Shown: positions 46,104 to 55,063, numbered from the stretch's first letter. The stretch: DNA of 64,000 bases from Pseudomonadota bacterium (GCA_963204835.1 CAUJHJ010000020.1:109293-173292), one strand, 5' to 3'. Notes: generated by a model not told the origin, from the sequence alone. A program made the numbers and translations.

Positions 46104-46634
46104 GTGAAGCAACATCTCGCCGTCTCCGCAGTCGGCAGCGACCGTACCGGCATCGTCCACGAACTCTCGCGCGTGATCACCGAGTGCGGGGGCAGCATCA
46201 GCGAAAGCCGCATGGCGAACCTCGGCTCCGAGTTCGCGATGCTGCTGCTCGTGTCCGGCAACTGGCATTCGCTGGCGAAGCTCGAAAGCGAACTGAAGAA
46301 GCTCGGCGAGACCGCCGGCCTGACCGTCAACATCAAGCGCACCGAGCCGCGCGGCGCGCGCACCGACATGGTGCCCTACTCGATCGACGTGGTCTGCCTG
46401 GACCAGACCGGCATCGTGAGCGGCCTCGCCGGCTTCTTCTCGAGCCGTGCGATCGACATCGCGGAACTCTCGACGCGTGTCTATGCGGCCGCACACACCG
46501 GCGCCCCGATGTTTTCGGTGCAGATGATCGTCAACGTGCCGACCCGCATCCACCTGGCGCATTTGCGCGAGGAATTCATGGATTTCTGCGATTCGCTCAA
46601 CCTCGACGCGATCATGGAGCCCGTCAAGTCGTGA
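46104..46634 (+). CDS. gcvR: GcvR-like regulator with two ACT domains
   Basis: GcvR in E. coli antagonises GcvA to repress glycine cleavage genes. The 176-residue protein has two ACT domains, at about 1-80 (LAVSAVGSDRTGIVHELSRV, ECGGSISESRMANLGSEFAML in parts) and about 90-170 (DVVCLDQTGIVSGLAGFFSS, AIDIAELSTRVY). No DNA-binding domain is present, as expected. It starts with GTG and overlaps bcp in a GTGA arrangement. Association of gcvR with bcp and dapA is the usual gammaproteobacterial neighbourhood. Confidence 0.92.
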   Translation: MKQHLAVSAVGSDRTGIVHELSRVITECGGSISESRMANLGSEFAMLLLVSGNWHSLAKLESELKKLGETAGLTVNIKRTEPRGARTDMVPYSIDVVCLDQTGIVSGLAGFFSSRAIDIAELSTRVYAAAHTGAPMFSVQMIVNVPTRIHLAHLREEFMDFCDSLNLDAIMEPVKS

Positions 46635-47089
46635 AGGTCGGCGGGAAAGTCCCGGCCTTGCGCCTCCCGCAGAGCGACGGCAGCGAATGGCGCCTCGGCG
46701 ACCATGCCGGCGAGAAGGTCGTGCTCTATTTCTACCCGAAGGACATGACTCCGGGCTGCACCCTCGAGGGGCAGGACTTCCGCGACCTGCACGCGGCATT
46801 CAGGCGCGCGAAGACGGCCGTCTTCGGCATCTCGCGCGACAGCTGCGCCTCGCACGTGAAGTTTCGCGAGCGGGAACGCTTCCCCTTCGAGCTGCTCTCC
46901 GACGCCGACGGGAAGGCCTGCCGCCTGTTCGACGTCATCCGCGAGAAGAACATGTACGGCCGCAAGGTGCTCGGCATCGAGCGCAGCACCTTCCTGATCG
47001 ACGCGGCGGGCAGGCTTGCGCGCGAATGGCGCAAGGTCAAGGTGACGGGTCACGCGGAGGAAGTCCTTGAAGCGGCGAAGCAACCCTGA
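46631..47089 (+). CDS. bcp: Thioredoxin-dependent thiol peroxidase (Bcp/PrxQ family)
   Basis: The family reduces hydroperoxides. The 152-residue protein has the peroxidatic Cys43 in MTPGCTLEG. The resolving cysteine found five residues later in E. coli Bcp is Gln48 here; other cysteines are Cys72 (SRDSCASH) and Cys97 (DGKACRLF). It may resolve through one of these or act as a 1-Cys enzyme. It starts with GTG overlapping the gcvR stop, and the phoH-like gene probably overlaps its 3' end. Confidence 0.93.
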   Translation: MKVGGKVPALRLPQSDGSEWRLGDHAGEKVVLYFYPKDMTPGCTLEGQDFRDLHAAFRRAKTAVFGISRDSCASHVKFRERERFPFELLSDADGKACRLFDVIREKNMYGRKVLGIERSTFLIDAAGRLAREWRKVKVTGHAEEVLEAAKQP

Positions 47090-48521
47090 CGGCCCTGGCG
47101 CCGTGAAGAACCGCAGCCCTGCCCGCGAACGGCGCATCTTCGTGCTCGACACGAATGTGCTGATGCACGACCCGACCTCGATCTTCCGCTTCGAAGAACA
47201 CGATATCTACCTGCCGATGATCGTGCTCGAGGAACTCGACGCCAACAAGAAGGGCCTGTCGGAGTCCTCGCGCAACGTGCGCCAGGTCAGCCGCTTCCTC
47301 GACGAGTTGATGCGGGATGCCAAGAAGGACGCCATCGACGCGGGCCTGCCCCTGCCGTCCGGCTACTCGGGCAACCACGGCAAGAAACCCTCTTCCGGGC
47401 GGCTCTACTTCCAGACCCGCCAACTCGCCTCGGCCCTGCCCGACTACCTGCCGGGCCACGGCAGCGACAACGCGATCCTGTCGCAAGTGCTCGCGCTGCA
47501 AGCGCTGCACACCGAGGCGCGCGTCACGCTCGTGTCGAAGGACATCAACCTCAGGATCAAGGCCGCGGTCGTCGGCGTGCACGCCGAGGACTACTACAGC
47601 GACAAGACGATCGAGGACGCCGATGTCCTCTACACGGGCCACGCGCCACTGCCGGCCGACTTCTGGGACAGGCACGGCAAGGACATGCGCTCGTGGAAGG
47701 AAGGCGAGCGCACCTACTACACCGTGACCGGGCCGACCGTGCACGAATGGCAGCCGAACGAGTTCGTCCACCAGGACGACGCGCAGGGCATCGAAGCCAT
47801 CGTGCGCAAGACCGACGGCGATACCGCCACCGTCGAGATCACGCGCGATTTCCGCGGCGAGCGCCACAATGTCTGGGGCATCACGGCGCGCAACCGCGAA
47901 CAGAACTTCGCGCTCAACCTGCTGACGGACCCGGAGATCGACTTCGTGTCGATCCTCGGTCCGGCGGGCACCGGCAAGACCTTGCTGACGCTCGCCGCCG
48001 GCCTCATGCAGACGATCGAGGAGAAGCGCTTCGTCGAGATCATCATGACGCGCGTGACGATTCCGCTCGGCGAAGACATCGGCTTCCTGCCCGGCACCGA
48101 GGAAGAGAAGATGGAGCCCTGGATGGGCGCGCTGATGGACAACCTCGAAGTGCTGACCCAGAGCCAGGAGGGCGGCAACTGGGGCCGTGCCGCGACCAAC
48201 GACCTGCTGCGCAACCGCATCAAGATCCGCTCGCTCAATTTCATGCGCGGGCGCACCTTCCTCAACCGCTTCATCATCCTCGACGAGGCGCAGAACCTCA
48301 CGCCGAAGCAGATGAAGGCGCTCGTGACGCGCGCGGGGCCCGGCACGAAGCTCGTCTGCCTCGGCAACATCGCGCAGATCGATACGCCCTACCTCACCGA
48401 GACCACCTCCGGGCTCACCTATGTCGTGAACCGCTTCCGCGGCTGGCCGCATGCCGGGCATATCACGCTCGTGCGGGGCGAGCGCTCGCGGCTGGCCGAC
48501 CACGCCTCGGAAATCCTTTGA
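47067..48521 (+). CDS. PhoH-like PIN-domain ATPase (PhoH2 type)
   Basis: PhoH2 proteins join a PIN RNase-like domain to a PhoH ATPase and unwind and cut RNA. The PIN domain (about 20-160) starts FVLDTNVLMHDPTSIFRFEE. The PhoH domain (about 270-480) has GPAGTGKTLLTLAAGL, the IMTRVTIPLGEDIGFLPG segment and FIILDEAQN. I give the TTG start at 47067 because a strong GGAGG lies 6 nt before it; this overlaps bcp by 23 bp. A GTG at 47103 (VKNRSPARERRIF) without a Shine-Dalgarno is the alternative and would give 472 residues. Confidence 0.9.
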   Translation: MKRRSNPDGPGAVKNRSPARERRIFVLDTNVLMHDPTSIFRFEEHDIYLPMIVLEELDANKKGLSESSRNVRQVSRFLDELMRDAKKDAIDAGLPLPSGYSGNHGKKPSSGRLYFQTRQLASALPDYLPGHGSDNAILSQVLALQALHTEARVTLVSKDINLRIKAAVVGVHAEDYYSDKTIEDADVLYTGHAPLPADFWDRHGKDMRSWKEGERTYYTVTGPTVHEWQPNEFVHQDDAQGIEAIVRKTDGDTATVEITRDFRGERHNVWGITARNREQNFALNLLTDPEIDFVSILGPAGTGKTLLTLAAGLMQTIEEKRFVEIIMTRVTIPLGEDIGFLPGTEEEKMEPWMGALMDNLEVLTQSQEGGNWGRAATNDLLRNRIKIRSLNFMRGRTFLNRFIILDEAQNLTPKQMKALVTRAGPGTKLVCLGNIAQIDTPYLTETTSGLTYVVNRFRGWPHAGHITLVRGERSRLADHASEIL

Positions 48522-48585
48522 GGGCGGCCGGTCCCCACGGGAACGCGGGCCTGAACCAACACCCGCACCCCGGGTCGAACCACGG

Positions 48586-50052
48586 ATGAAGCAGGCGTGG
48601 ATCCTGATGCTCCTGTGCGCGGCCGCGACGGCCGCGTCTGCCGTTGCGGCCCAGGCCAGCAACGAACTGCCGGACATGGGCAACCCCGTCGATGCGATCC
48701 TCACCCGGGGCGACGAGTACCGCATCGGCATCACCGTGCTGCGCCAGCTCCGCGAGCAGGGCCAGATCCTCGAAGACCCTGAAATCAGCGAATACATCCA
48801 GGCGCTCGGGTCGCGCATCGCGGCACAGGCCTCGGACGACGGCGAGCGCTTCACCTTCTTCGTGGTGCGAGACCCGGCCATCAACGCCTTCGCGCTGCCT
48901 GGCGGCTTCATCGGCGTGAACCAGGGACTGTTGCTTGCGACGAAGAACGAGTCGGAGCTGGCGGGCGTGCTCGCGCACGAAATCGCCCACGTGACGCAGC
49001 GGCACATCGCCCGCAGCATCCGCGCCGCGGGGCGGCAGAGTCTTGCCACCACCGCCATGGTGATCGCGGGCATCCTGCTCGGAGCCATGGCCGGCGGCGA
49101 CGCCGCGCAGGCGGCGATCGCCGTCGCGCAGGGCACGGCCGCGCAGCAGCAGATCAACTACACGCGCTCGAACGAGCAGGAGGCCGACCGGATCGGCATC
49201 TCCTACCTCGCCTCGGCGGGGTTCGACCCGAACGCCATGTCCTCGTTCTTCGAAACGATGAACCGGCACACGGGGCTGGCGGGACAGAACATTCCCGAGT
49301 TCATCCTGACCCACCCCGTCACCACGAACCGCATCGCGGAAGCGCGCGATCGCGCCAAGGACTATCCCGTGCCCAAGGCGGGCAACGAAGTTCCCTATCT
49401 GCTCGCCCGCGAGCGCTCGCGCGTCGTGGCAGCGGAGGCCGACAACGACCTGCGCACCTACTATGAAGGGCAGATCGCCGAAGGCCACGACGGCGTCGGT
49501 GAAAAATACGGCGAGGCGCTCACCGAACTCGGCCATGGCGAAGCGACGGACGCCGTGGCGGTGCTCCACGGCCTGCACCAGCGCTACGATGGCAACCCCA
49601 CCATTGCCGCCGCGCTCGGCCAGGCGCAGATGTCGGCGGGCGCCACCGATGCCGCGCTTGCCACTTTTGCCGACGCCCTGCGCCTGTCGCCGCGCAACGT
49701 GCCGCTCACGGTGCGCTACGCCGAAGCCCTGATGCGCGCCGGCCGGGCGCGCGAGGCGCACGTCATGCTGCTCGACCTCTTCAACAACGTGCCGCCAACG
49801 CCGGAGCAGATCCGCCTCACGGCGCTCGCGGCGAGCGCGGCGGGCGATACCGGCGACGCCTACTTCTACATGAGCGAGTACCACATCGCGAACGGCAACC
49901 TGCCGCTGTCGATGCAGCAACTGGAACTCGCCCTCGCGGCGCCGAACCTCACCGGCGTGCAACGCCAGCGCTTCCAGGCGCGACTCGACGAAGTGCGCGA
50001 GGCGATCAGCAAGGATCGCAAGCGCAAGCCGGAGGAGCCCGCCCGCGGCTGA
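48586..50052 (+). CDS. bepA: Periplasmic M48 metalloprotease with TPR domain (BepA/YfgC-like)
   Basis: BepA degrades or chaperones stalled outer-membrane proteins such as LptD. The 488-residue protein has a signal peptide (about 1-22) and the zinc motif HEIAH at 131-135. The third ligand glutamate is in NEQEADRIG near 198. C-terminal TPR repeats (about 310-470) include IAEGHDGVGEKYGEAL and DALRLSPRNVPLTVRYAEAL. The plug-like loop NRHTGLAGQNIPEFILTHP is conserved. The gene follows the PhoH-like gene by 64 bp. Confidence 0.94.
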   Translation: MKQAWILMLLCAAATAASAVAAQASNELPDMGNPVDAILTRGDEYRIGITVLRQLREQGQILEDPEISEYIQALGSRIAAQASDDGERFTFFVVRDPAINAFALPGGFIGVNQGLLLATKNESELAGVLAHEIAHVTQRHIARSIRAAGRQSLATTAMVIAGILLGAMAGGDAAQAAIAVAQGTAAQQQINYTRSNEQEADRIGISYLASAGFDPNAMSSFFETMNRHTGLAGQNIPEFILTHPVTTNRIAEARDRAKDYPVPKAGNEVPYLLARERSRVVAAEADNDLRTYYEGQIAEGHDGVGEKYGEALTELGHGEATDAVAVLHGLHQRYDGNPTIAAALGQAQMSAGATDAALATFADALRLSPRNVPLTVRYAEALMRAGRAREAHVMLLDLFNNVPPTPEQIRLTALAASAAGDTGDAYFYMSEYHIANGNLPLSMQQLELALAAPNLTGVQRQRFQARLDEVREAISKDRKRKPEEPARG

Positions 50053-50122
50053 TTGCGGACTGCGGGCCGGAGGGGAAGCGGGACATCCGGTTCCTCACGG
50101 GTCGAGCGCCGCCGGCAACTGG

Positions 50123-50128
50123 TATCAT
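50123..50128 (+). promoter_or_regulatory. Putative mlaA -10 box (TATCAT), leaderless spacing
   Basis: TATCAT matches the -10 consensus at five of six positions and ends 6 nt before the mlaA ATG. No Shine-Dalgarno and no good -35 are seen. Confidence 0.4.
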
Positions 50129-50134
50129 GCGCAT

Positions 50135-50872
50135 ATGCCGCTCCGCCTCGCCGTCGCCCTCGCGACCCTCCTGTTGGCCGCCTGTACTTCCCAGCCGCTG
50201 AAGCCCGACCAGCGGGACCCGCTCGAGAAGTTAAACCGTTCGATGTACACGCTGAACGACGGGCTCGATCGCGCGATCGCGCGCCCCGTCGCGCGCACCT
50301 ATCGCCGGATCACCCCGGCGATCGTGCAAACGGGTGTCAGCAATTTCTGGAGCAACGTCAATTACCCGACCACGATCGTCAACGAGTTCCTGCAAGGCAA
50401 GCCGCGCGCAGGCCTCAGCGACCTCGCCCGCTTCCTGCTGAACACGGTCGCGGGAGTCGGCGGACTGCTCGACCCGGCCACGGCCGCGGGCCTCGATCGC
50501 AACGACGAGGACTTCGGCCAGACGCTCGGCAAGTGGGGCGTGCCCGCGGGGCCCTACCTGATGCTGCCGCTCCTCGGCCCCTCCTCGATCCGCGACGGCA
50601 CGGGCCGGATCGCCGATCGTTATTCGGACCCCGTCAATTACCTCGAACACTGGGAATGGCGCTACGGCCTCGACGGATTTCGCCTGCTCGAGCGGCGCGC
50701 ACGGCTGCTACCGGTCACCGATACGCTGCAGGACGTCTACGATCCCTACGCCTTCATTCGCAACGCGTATTTCCAGCAGCGCGACTACGCCGTGCACGAT
50801 GGCAACGTGGATGCCGCGCCCGCCGACGAAGGGCTCGACCTGCCGGACGACGACCCGGCGCCGCAGGACTGA
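50135..50872 (+). CDS. mlaA: Outer-membrane lipoprotein MlaA (VacJ)
   Basis: MlaA sits with porins in the outer membrane and removes phospholipids from its outer leaflet. The 245-residue protein has a lipobox (LLAAC, Cys17) and the family motifs: DPLEKLNRSMYTLND, VSNFWSNVNYPTTIVNEFLQGK in parts, RFLLNTVAGVGGLLDPA, DFGQTLGKWGV, GPYLMLPLLGPSSIRD and DPYAFIRNAYFQQRDY. The acidic tail is short. It is transcribed toward the mlaFEDCB operon and ends 13 bp from mlaB. Confidence 0.96.
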   Translation: MPLRLAVALATLLLAACTSQPLKPDQRDPLEKLNRSMYTLNDGLDRAIARPVARTYRRITPAIVQTGVSNFWSNVNYPTTIVNEFLQGKPRAGLSDLARFLLNTVAGVGGLLDPATAAGLDRNDEDFGQTLGKWGVPAGPYLMLPLLGPSSIRDGTGRIADRYSDPVNYLEHWEWRYGLDGFRLLERRARLLPVTDTLQDVYDPYAFIRNAYFQQRDYAVHDGNVDAAPADEGLDLPDDDPAPQD

Positions 50873-50885
50873 AGGCGGCCCTGGC

Positions 50886-51188
50886 TCAGACGCCCGTTTC
50901 GAGCAGCTCGCCCACTTCACTGATTTCGGCGATCGCGCGCACACGCTCCGGCAACCCCTCGAATCGCAGGTGGCCGCCCGCGCGGTTGACCGCCGCCAGC
51001 CAGTCGAGCAGCACCGCAACCGCGGCGCTGTTGGCGGAATCGAGGCCGCTGCAGTCGATCGTCCAGTCGCGCACGCCGCCGCGCAGGAAACAGGCAAGGC
51101 CCGCCTGGTGGCCCGCGCGGGCCGTGCTGAAATCGAGGCTGCCGCGCAGCGCGAGCCGGCCCGGCCCCGTTTCCTCGAGCTGGATCAC
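50886..51188 (-). CDS. mlaB: STAS-domain protein MlaB
   Basis: MlaB binds and stabilises the MlaF ATPase. The 100-residue protein is a single STAS domain with SLDFSTARAG, the core WTIDCSGLDSANSAAVAVLLDWL in parts, and LRFEGLPERVRAIAEISEV. The serine/asparagine helix-start segment is conserved. It starts with GTG overlapping the mlaC stop (GTGA) and is the last gene of the operon. Confidence 0.9.
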   Translation of the reverse strand: MIQLEETGPGRLALRGSLDFSTARAGHQAGLACFLRGGVRDWTIDCSGLDSANSAAVAVLLDWLAAVNRAGGHLRFEGLPERVRAIAEISEVGELLETGV

Positions 51189-51817
51189 GCCGCCTTCTTC
51201 TGCGCCGGCGGATCGCCCTTCTCGAGCCGCTCGATGACGGCATCGAGGCCTTTCTGGTCGATTTCCGCGCCGAAGTCTTCCCGGAAGCTCTTCACGTAGC
51301 TGATGCCCTCGATCGTTACGTCCCAGACCTTCCAGCCGGCATCGCCCTTGCGCAAGCTGTAGTTGACCGGTACGCGATCGCCGTTGCTGCGCTTCACTTC
51401 GGTGCGCACGGTGGCCCGCTGGGCATCCGGGGCAAGCTGCGCGGGGAACACCTTGAGCCGCTCGCCGGTGAACTCGGCGAGTGCCGAGCCGTAGTTGCGC
51501 ACCATCGACTGGTAGAAGGCCTTGATGAAGCGCTCGCGCTGCGCCGGCGTCGCCGTGCGCCAGTGGGTGCCGAGCACCAGCCGCGCCGCGTACTGCGAGT
51601 CGAAGTGCGGCAGCAGCACTTCATCGACCAGCTGTTCGACCTTGGCCGGGTCCTTGCGGTACTCGGCACGGTGCGCATCGAGCTCCTTGAGCATCGACTG
51701 CGCGGCCGAATCGATCAGCTGCCCCGGACCGCTCGTGTCCACGGGCCCCGCGGCCTGCAGGGGCAGGGACAGGGTCAGCACGGCGAGCGTCGCCGCGAGC
51801 AGGGTCGATCGGGTCAT
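51185..51817 (-). CDS. mlaC: Periplasmic phospholipid-binding protein MlaC
   Basis: MlaC shuttles phospholipids across the periplasm between MlaA and MlaD. The 210-residue protein has a signal peptide (about 1-22) and the Ttg2/MlaC domain with EVLLPHFDSQYAARLVLG, WRTATPAQRERFIKAFYQSMVRNYGSAL in parts, and WKVWDVTIEGISYVKSFREDF. It overlaps mlaD by 4 bp and mlaB by 4 bp. Confidence 0.95.
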   Translation of the reverse strand: MTRSTLLAATLAVLTLSLPLQAAGPVDTSGPGQLIDSAAQSMLKELDAHRAEYRKDPAKVEQLVDEVLLPHFDSQYAARLVLGTHWRTATPAQRERFIKAFYQSMVRNYGSALAEFTGERLKVFPAQLAPDAQRATVRTEVKRSNGDRVPVNYSLRKGDAGWKVWDVTIEGISYVKSFREDFGAEIDQKGLDAVIERLEKGDPPAQKKAA

Positions 51818-52320
51818 GGTTGCTTCTCCTCCTTCGCCTCGGGCGCACCCGCGCTGCCGCGGCTCGCGAAATTCGCGAAGAACTTGTTCACCAGGGTCTC
51901 GAGCACGATGGCCGACTGCGTGAACTCGATCGTGCTGCCCGCGTGCAGGTAGGTCTCCGACCCGCCGGGGCCAATGCCGACGTACTTGCCGCCGAGCAAT
52001 CCCGCCGTCTGGATGCTCGCGTCGCTGTCGTCGGGGATCTTGTCGTACCGCTTCTCGATGTCGAGGGTGACGACCGCCTTGAAGTCGGCGGGATCGAACG
52101 AGATGCCGGTGACGCGGCCGATGCGCACGCCCGCGAGCGTCACGGGCGAGCCGGTCTTGAGGTCGCCGACGTTGTCGAAGCGGGCGGTCACGGCGTAACC
52201 CGACGCGCCACCGACCTGCACGCCGCTGCCCGGCAACTGGGTGGTGAGGAAGAAGAGCGCGGCAAAGCCGAGCAGCACGAACAGCCCGGTACCGATTTCG
52301 AGTGCGCGATTGGGACGCAT
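51814..52320 (-). CDS. mlaD: MCE-domain protein MlaD
   Basis: MlaD is the inner-membrane-anchored MCE ring of the Mla transporter. The 168-residue protein has one N-terminal membrane helix (LEIGTGLFVLLGFAALFFL) and an MCE domain at about 38-120 (YAVTARFDNVGDLKTGSPVTLAGVRIGRV in parts), followed by the family GLLGGKYVGIGPGG and a short tail. It lies 13 bp after mlaE and overlaps mlaC (ATGA). Confidence 0.95.
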   Translation of the reverse strand: MRPNRALEIGTGLFVLLGFAALFFLTTQLPGSGVQVGGASGYAVTARFDNVGDLKTGSPVTLAGVRIGRVTGISFDPADFKAVVTLDIEKRYDKIPDDSDASIQTAGLLGGKYVGIGPGGSETYLHAGSTIEFTQSAIVLETLVNKFFANFASRGSAGAPEAKEEKQP

Positions 52321-52333
52321 GATGTCGAACCTT

Positions 52334-53101
52334 CTAGAGGAATGCGGCGGTCAGGATGTAGTCGAGCAACAGCGTCAGCACCGACGACGTCACGACGGTG
52401 CGCGTGGTCGCGAGCCCGACACCCGCGGCGGTCGGTTCGGTATGGTAGCCCTCGTGCACAGCGATCAGGCTGCATGCCGTACCGAATACCACGCTCTTTA
52501 TGAATCCCTCCTGAACGTCGTTCAGCTGCACGGCGCCTTGCATCTGCGACCAGAAGGCGCCCGCATCGACGTCCATCATCTGCACGCCGACGAGCTGCGC
52601 GCCGAAGAGACCCACGAGGTTGAAGATGGCGACCAGCAGCGGCATCGCGATCACGCCGCCGATGAAGCGCGGCGCCACGATGCGCTGCATCGGGTCGACC
52701 GCCATCATCTGCATTGCGGTGAGCTGGTCGGTGGCGCGCATCAGGCCGATTTCCGAGGTGAGCGCCGTGCCCGCGCGGCCCGCGAACAGCAGCGCGGTCA
52801 CCACCGGGCCGAGTTCCTTCAAGAGGCCGAGGGCCGCGGCGACTCCGAGCGCGTCTTCCGAGCCGAACCGCTGCAGCAGGTCGAATCCCTGCAGGCCGAG
52901 AACCATGCCTACGAAGAGGCCGCACAGCATGATGATGATCAGCGAGCGGGCGCCGGCGTTGTAGACCTGGTGAACGATCAGGCGCGGGCGGGCGAGTGCC
53001 GGGACGCACTGCGCCAGCACGGCGACGAAGAATACGGCCACGGCGCCGACGCGCCGCAGGGCGCCTGTCAGCAGGCCGTCACGGGACGCGGCTGAGCTCA
53101 T
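52334..53101 (-). CDS. mlaE: Mla transporter permease MlaE
   Basis: The 255-residue permease has the MlaE/YrbE pattern: an amphipathic start, the RSLIIIMLCGLFVGMVLGLQG helix in parts, ELGPVVTALLFAGRAGTALTSEIGLMRATDQLTAM in parts, and the C-terminal helices with GYHTEPTAAGVGLATTRTVV. The conserved Glu/Gly coupling segment is intact. The ATG overlaps the mlaF stop (ATGA). Confidence 0.96.
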   Translation of the reverse strand: MSSAASRDGLLTGALRRVGAVAVFFVAVLAQCVPALARPRLIVHQVYNAGARSLIIIMLCGLFVGMVLGLQGFDLLQRFGSEDALGVAAALGLLKELGPVVTALLFAGRAGTALTSEIGLMRATDQLTAMQMMAVDPMQRIVAPRFIGGVIAMPLLVAIFNLVGLFGAQLVGVQMMDVDAGAFWSQMQGAVQLNDVQEGFIKSVVFGTACSLIAVHEGYHTEPTAAGVGLATTRTVVTSSVLTLLLDYILTAAFL

Positions 53102-53964
53102 GCCGCCCTGCCACGCTGGGCGCGGCGATCGACGCCGAGCAACTGGTCGCGATAGTCGGGCGCGGGAAAGTGGAATGGCACCGGCCCGTCGGCGACGCCG
53201 TCGAGGAACTGCCGCACGACCTCCGATTCGCTGCGATGCAGTTCCTCGGGGCTGCCCGAGGCGACGCAGCGGCCCTGCGAAAGCAGGTAGCTGTCGTCGG
53301 CGATCGCCGCGAGTTCGTGCACGTCGTGCGACACGACGATGCTCGTGATGCCGAGCACGCGGTTCATCTGCCGGATCAGCCGCACGATCACGCCCATCGA
53401 GATCGGGTCGAGGCCGACGAACGGCTCGTCGTAGATCAGCAGCTCGGGGTCGAGCACCACCGCGCGCGCCAGCGCGACGCGCCGTGCCATGCCGCCCGAC
53501 AGCTCGGACGGCATCATGCGCGCGGCGCCGCGCAGGCCCACCGCGTGCAGTTTCGTCAGCACGAGCTCGCGGATCAGCGGCTCGGTGAGGTCGGTGTGCT
53601 CGCGCACCGGGAAGGCGACGTTCTCGAAGACATCGAGGTCGGTGAGCAGCGCCCCGTTCTGGAACAGCATCCCGGTACGCCGGCGCAATGCATACAGGTC
53701 GCGCTGGCGCAGGGTCGCGACCCTCTGCCCCCAAAGCAGCACCTCACCCGATGTCGGCGCCGTCTGCCCGGTGATGAGCCGCAGCAAGGTGGTCTTGCCC
53801 GTGCCGCTCGGGCCCATGATGGCCGTGACGCGCCCTCGCCGCGCCACGACATCGAGCCCCGCGAAGATCTCGCGCCGGCCGACGGCGTAGTGCACGCCCT
53901 TCACGTCGACCACCACGTCGTCGGCCTGCGCCGACGCGGCAGTCGGCCGATGTGATTCAGTCAC
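53098..53964 (-). CDS. mlaF: Mla transporter ATP-binding protein MlaF
   Basis: MlaF powers phospholipid transport. The 288-residue ABC ATPase has Walker A GPSGTGKTT, Q-loop LFQNGALLTDLDVFENVAFP, signature LSGGMARRVALARA, Walker B LLIYDEPFVGLDP and H-loop VSHDVHE. An N-terminal extension of about 18 residues precedes the domain. I use the GTG at 53964; upstream starts would run into fba, whose stop lies 22 bp away on the same strand. The five genes mlaFEDCB overlap or nearly overlap throughout. Confidence 0.95.
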   Translation of the reverse strand: MTESHRPTAASAQADDVVVDVKGVHYAVGRREIFAGLDVVARRGRVTAIMGPSGTGKTTLLRLITGQTAPTSGEVLLWGQRVATLRQRDLYALRRRTGMLFQNGALLTDLDVFENVAFPVREHTDLTEPLIRELVLTKLHAVGLRGAARMMPSELSGGMARRVALARAVVLDPELLIYDEPFVGLDPISMGVIVRLIRQMNRVLGITSIVVSHDVHELAAIADDSYLLSQGRCVASGSPEELHRSESEVVRQFLDGVADGPVPFHFPAPDYRDQLLGVDRRAQRGRAA

Positions 53965-53986
53965 GCGCCGCAAACCCCGCAGCCGC

Positions 53987-55009
53987 TCAGGCGGCTTCGG
54001 CCTCCAGCGTAGCGGCATAGCGGCCGGTCGTGGCGAGGCTGTTGAGGCGCGCGCGCTTGGCGAACTCCTTCTGGCCGGCACCGTAGGTCGCGGACTTGCC
54101 GCCCCAGGCCTTGAGCGCGGTGTCCTGCAGCGCGCGGCCGTAGCTGAAGGTGAGGTTCCACGGCAAGGGACCGAGCTTGTTCATCAGCGACAGGTGCAGG
54201 GTCGCCTCGGGCGAGCTCTGGCCGCCCGAGAGGAAAGCGATGCCAGGCACGGCCGAAGGCACATGGCGCTTGAGGGTGCGAACGGTCGCCTCGGCCACCT
54301 GGTCGGGGCTCGCGCGATTCGCCGCCTTCTTGCCGGAGATCACCATGTTCGGCTTCAGCACCATGCCCTCGAGGTGGATGCGATGGAGAGCGAGCTGGCC
54401 GAACACTTCCGCGAGCACCGCGTCCGTGACTTCCTCGCAACGCTCGAGCGAATGCCCCCCGTCCATCAGGACTTCCGGTTCGACAATCGGGACGATCTGT
54501 TGTTCCTGGCAGAGCGCCGCGTAGCGGGCGAGCGCATGCGCGTTCGCCTCGATGCCGAAGCGCGAGGGGATGCCGTCGGCGATGTCGATCACGGCGCGCC
54601 ACTTCGCAAACCGCGCACCGAGCTGGTAATACCCGGCGAGCCGCTCGCGCAGGCCGTCGAGGCCCTCGGTGATGGTCTCGCCCGCGAAGCCCGCCAGCGC
54701 CTTGGCGCCGAGGTCCACCTTGATGCCGGGCAACACGCCCTGCTTCTCGAGCCACGCGGCGAACGGCACGCCGTCGCGCGTCTTCTGGCGCAGGGTCTCG
54801 TCATAGAAGATCACGCCGCTGATCCACTGGCCGATGCCGGGCGTGGTCAGCAGCATTTCGCGGTAGCTGCGGCGGTGCTCCTCGGTGGACTCGAGCTGGA
54901 TCGCGTCGAAACGCTTCTTGATGGTGCCGGAGCTCTCGTCGGCCGCGAGAATGCCCTTGTCCTTCGCCACCATGGCGCGCGCGACGCGCTCGAGTCCTGC
55001 CTTGTCCAT
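53987..55009 (-). CDS. Class I fructose-bisphosphate aldolase
   Basis: The enzyme splits fructose 1,6-bisphosphate by a Schiff-base mechanism. The 340-residue protein is of the eukaryote-like class I family: GILAADESSGTIKKRF near 19-34, LLTTPGIGQWISGVIFYDETL in parts, the cofactor-free active-site lysine in GMVLKPNMVISG, and GGQSSPEATLHLSLMN. The end (YAATLEAEAA) lacks the tyrosine-ended tail of the animal enzymes. It has a good Shine-Dalgarno (AAGGAA) and a perfect -10 on the minus strand. It is divergent from the SUF operon. Confidence 0.95.
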   Translation of the reverse strand: MDKAGLERVARAMVAKDKGILAADESSGTIKKRFDAIQLESTEEHRRSYREMLLTTPGIGQWISGVIFYDETLRQKTRDGVPFAAWLEKQGVLPGIKVDLGAKALAGFAGETITEGLDGLRERLAGYYQLGARFAKWRAVIDIADGIPSRFGIEANAHALARYAALCQEQQIVPIVEPEVLMDGGHSLERCEEVTDAVLAEVFGQLALHRIHLEGMVLKPNMVISGKKAANRASPDQVAEATVRTLKRHVPSAVPGIAFLSGGQSSPEATLHLSLMNKLGPLPWNLTFSYGRALQDTALKAWGGKSATYGAGQKEFAKRARLNSLATTGRYAATLEAEAA

Positions 55010-55045
55010 CGCCGGTTCCTTTTCCGCTGGTAATGTCAGCCGCCA

Positions 55046-55051
55046 ATTATA
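55046..55051 (-). promoter_or_regulatory. Aldolase gene -10 box (TATAAT)
   Basis: The minus strand reads an exact TATAAT in CGCTATAATTGG, 36 nt upstream of the aldolase ATG at 55009. No strong -35 is visible at 16-18 bp spacing. The region is shared with the divergent SUF promoter. Confidence 0.5.
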
Positions 55052-55063
55052 GCGGATGGGAAA

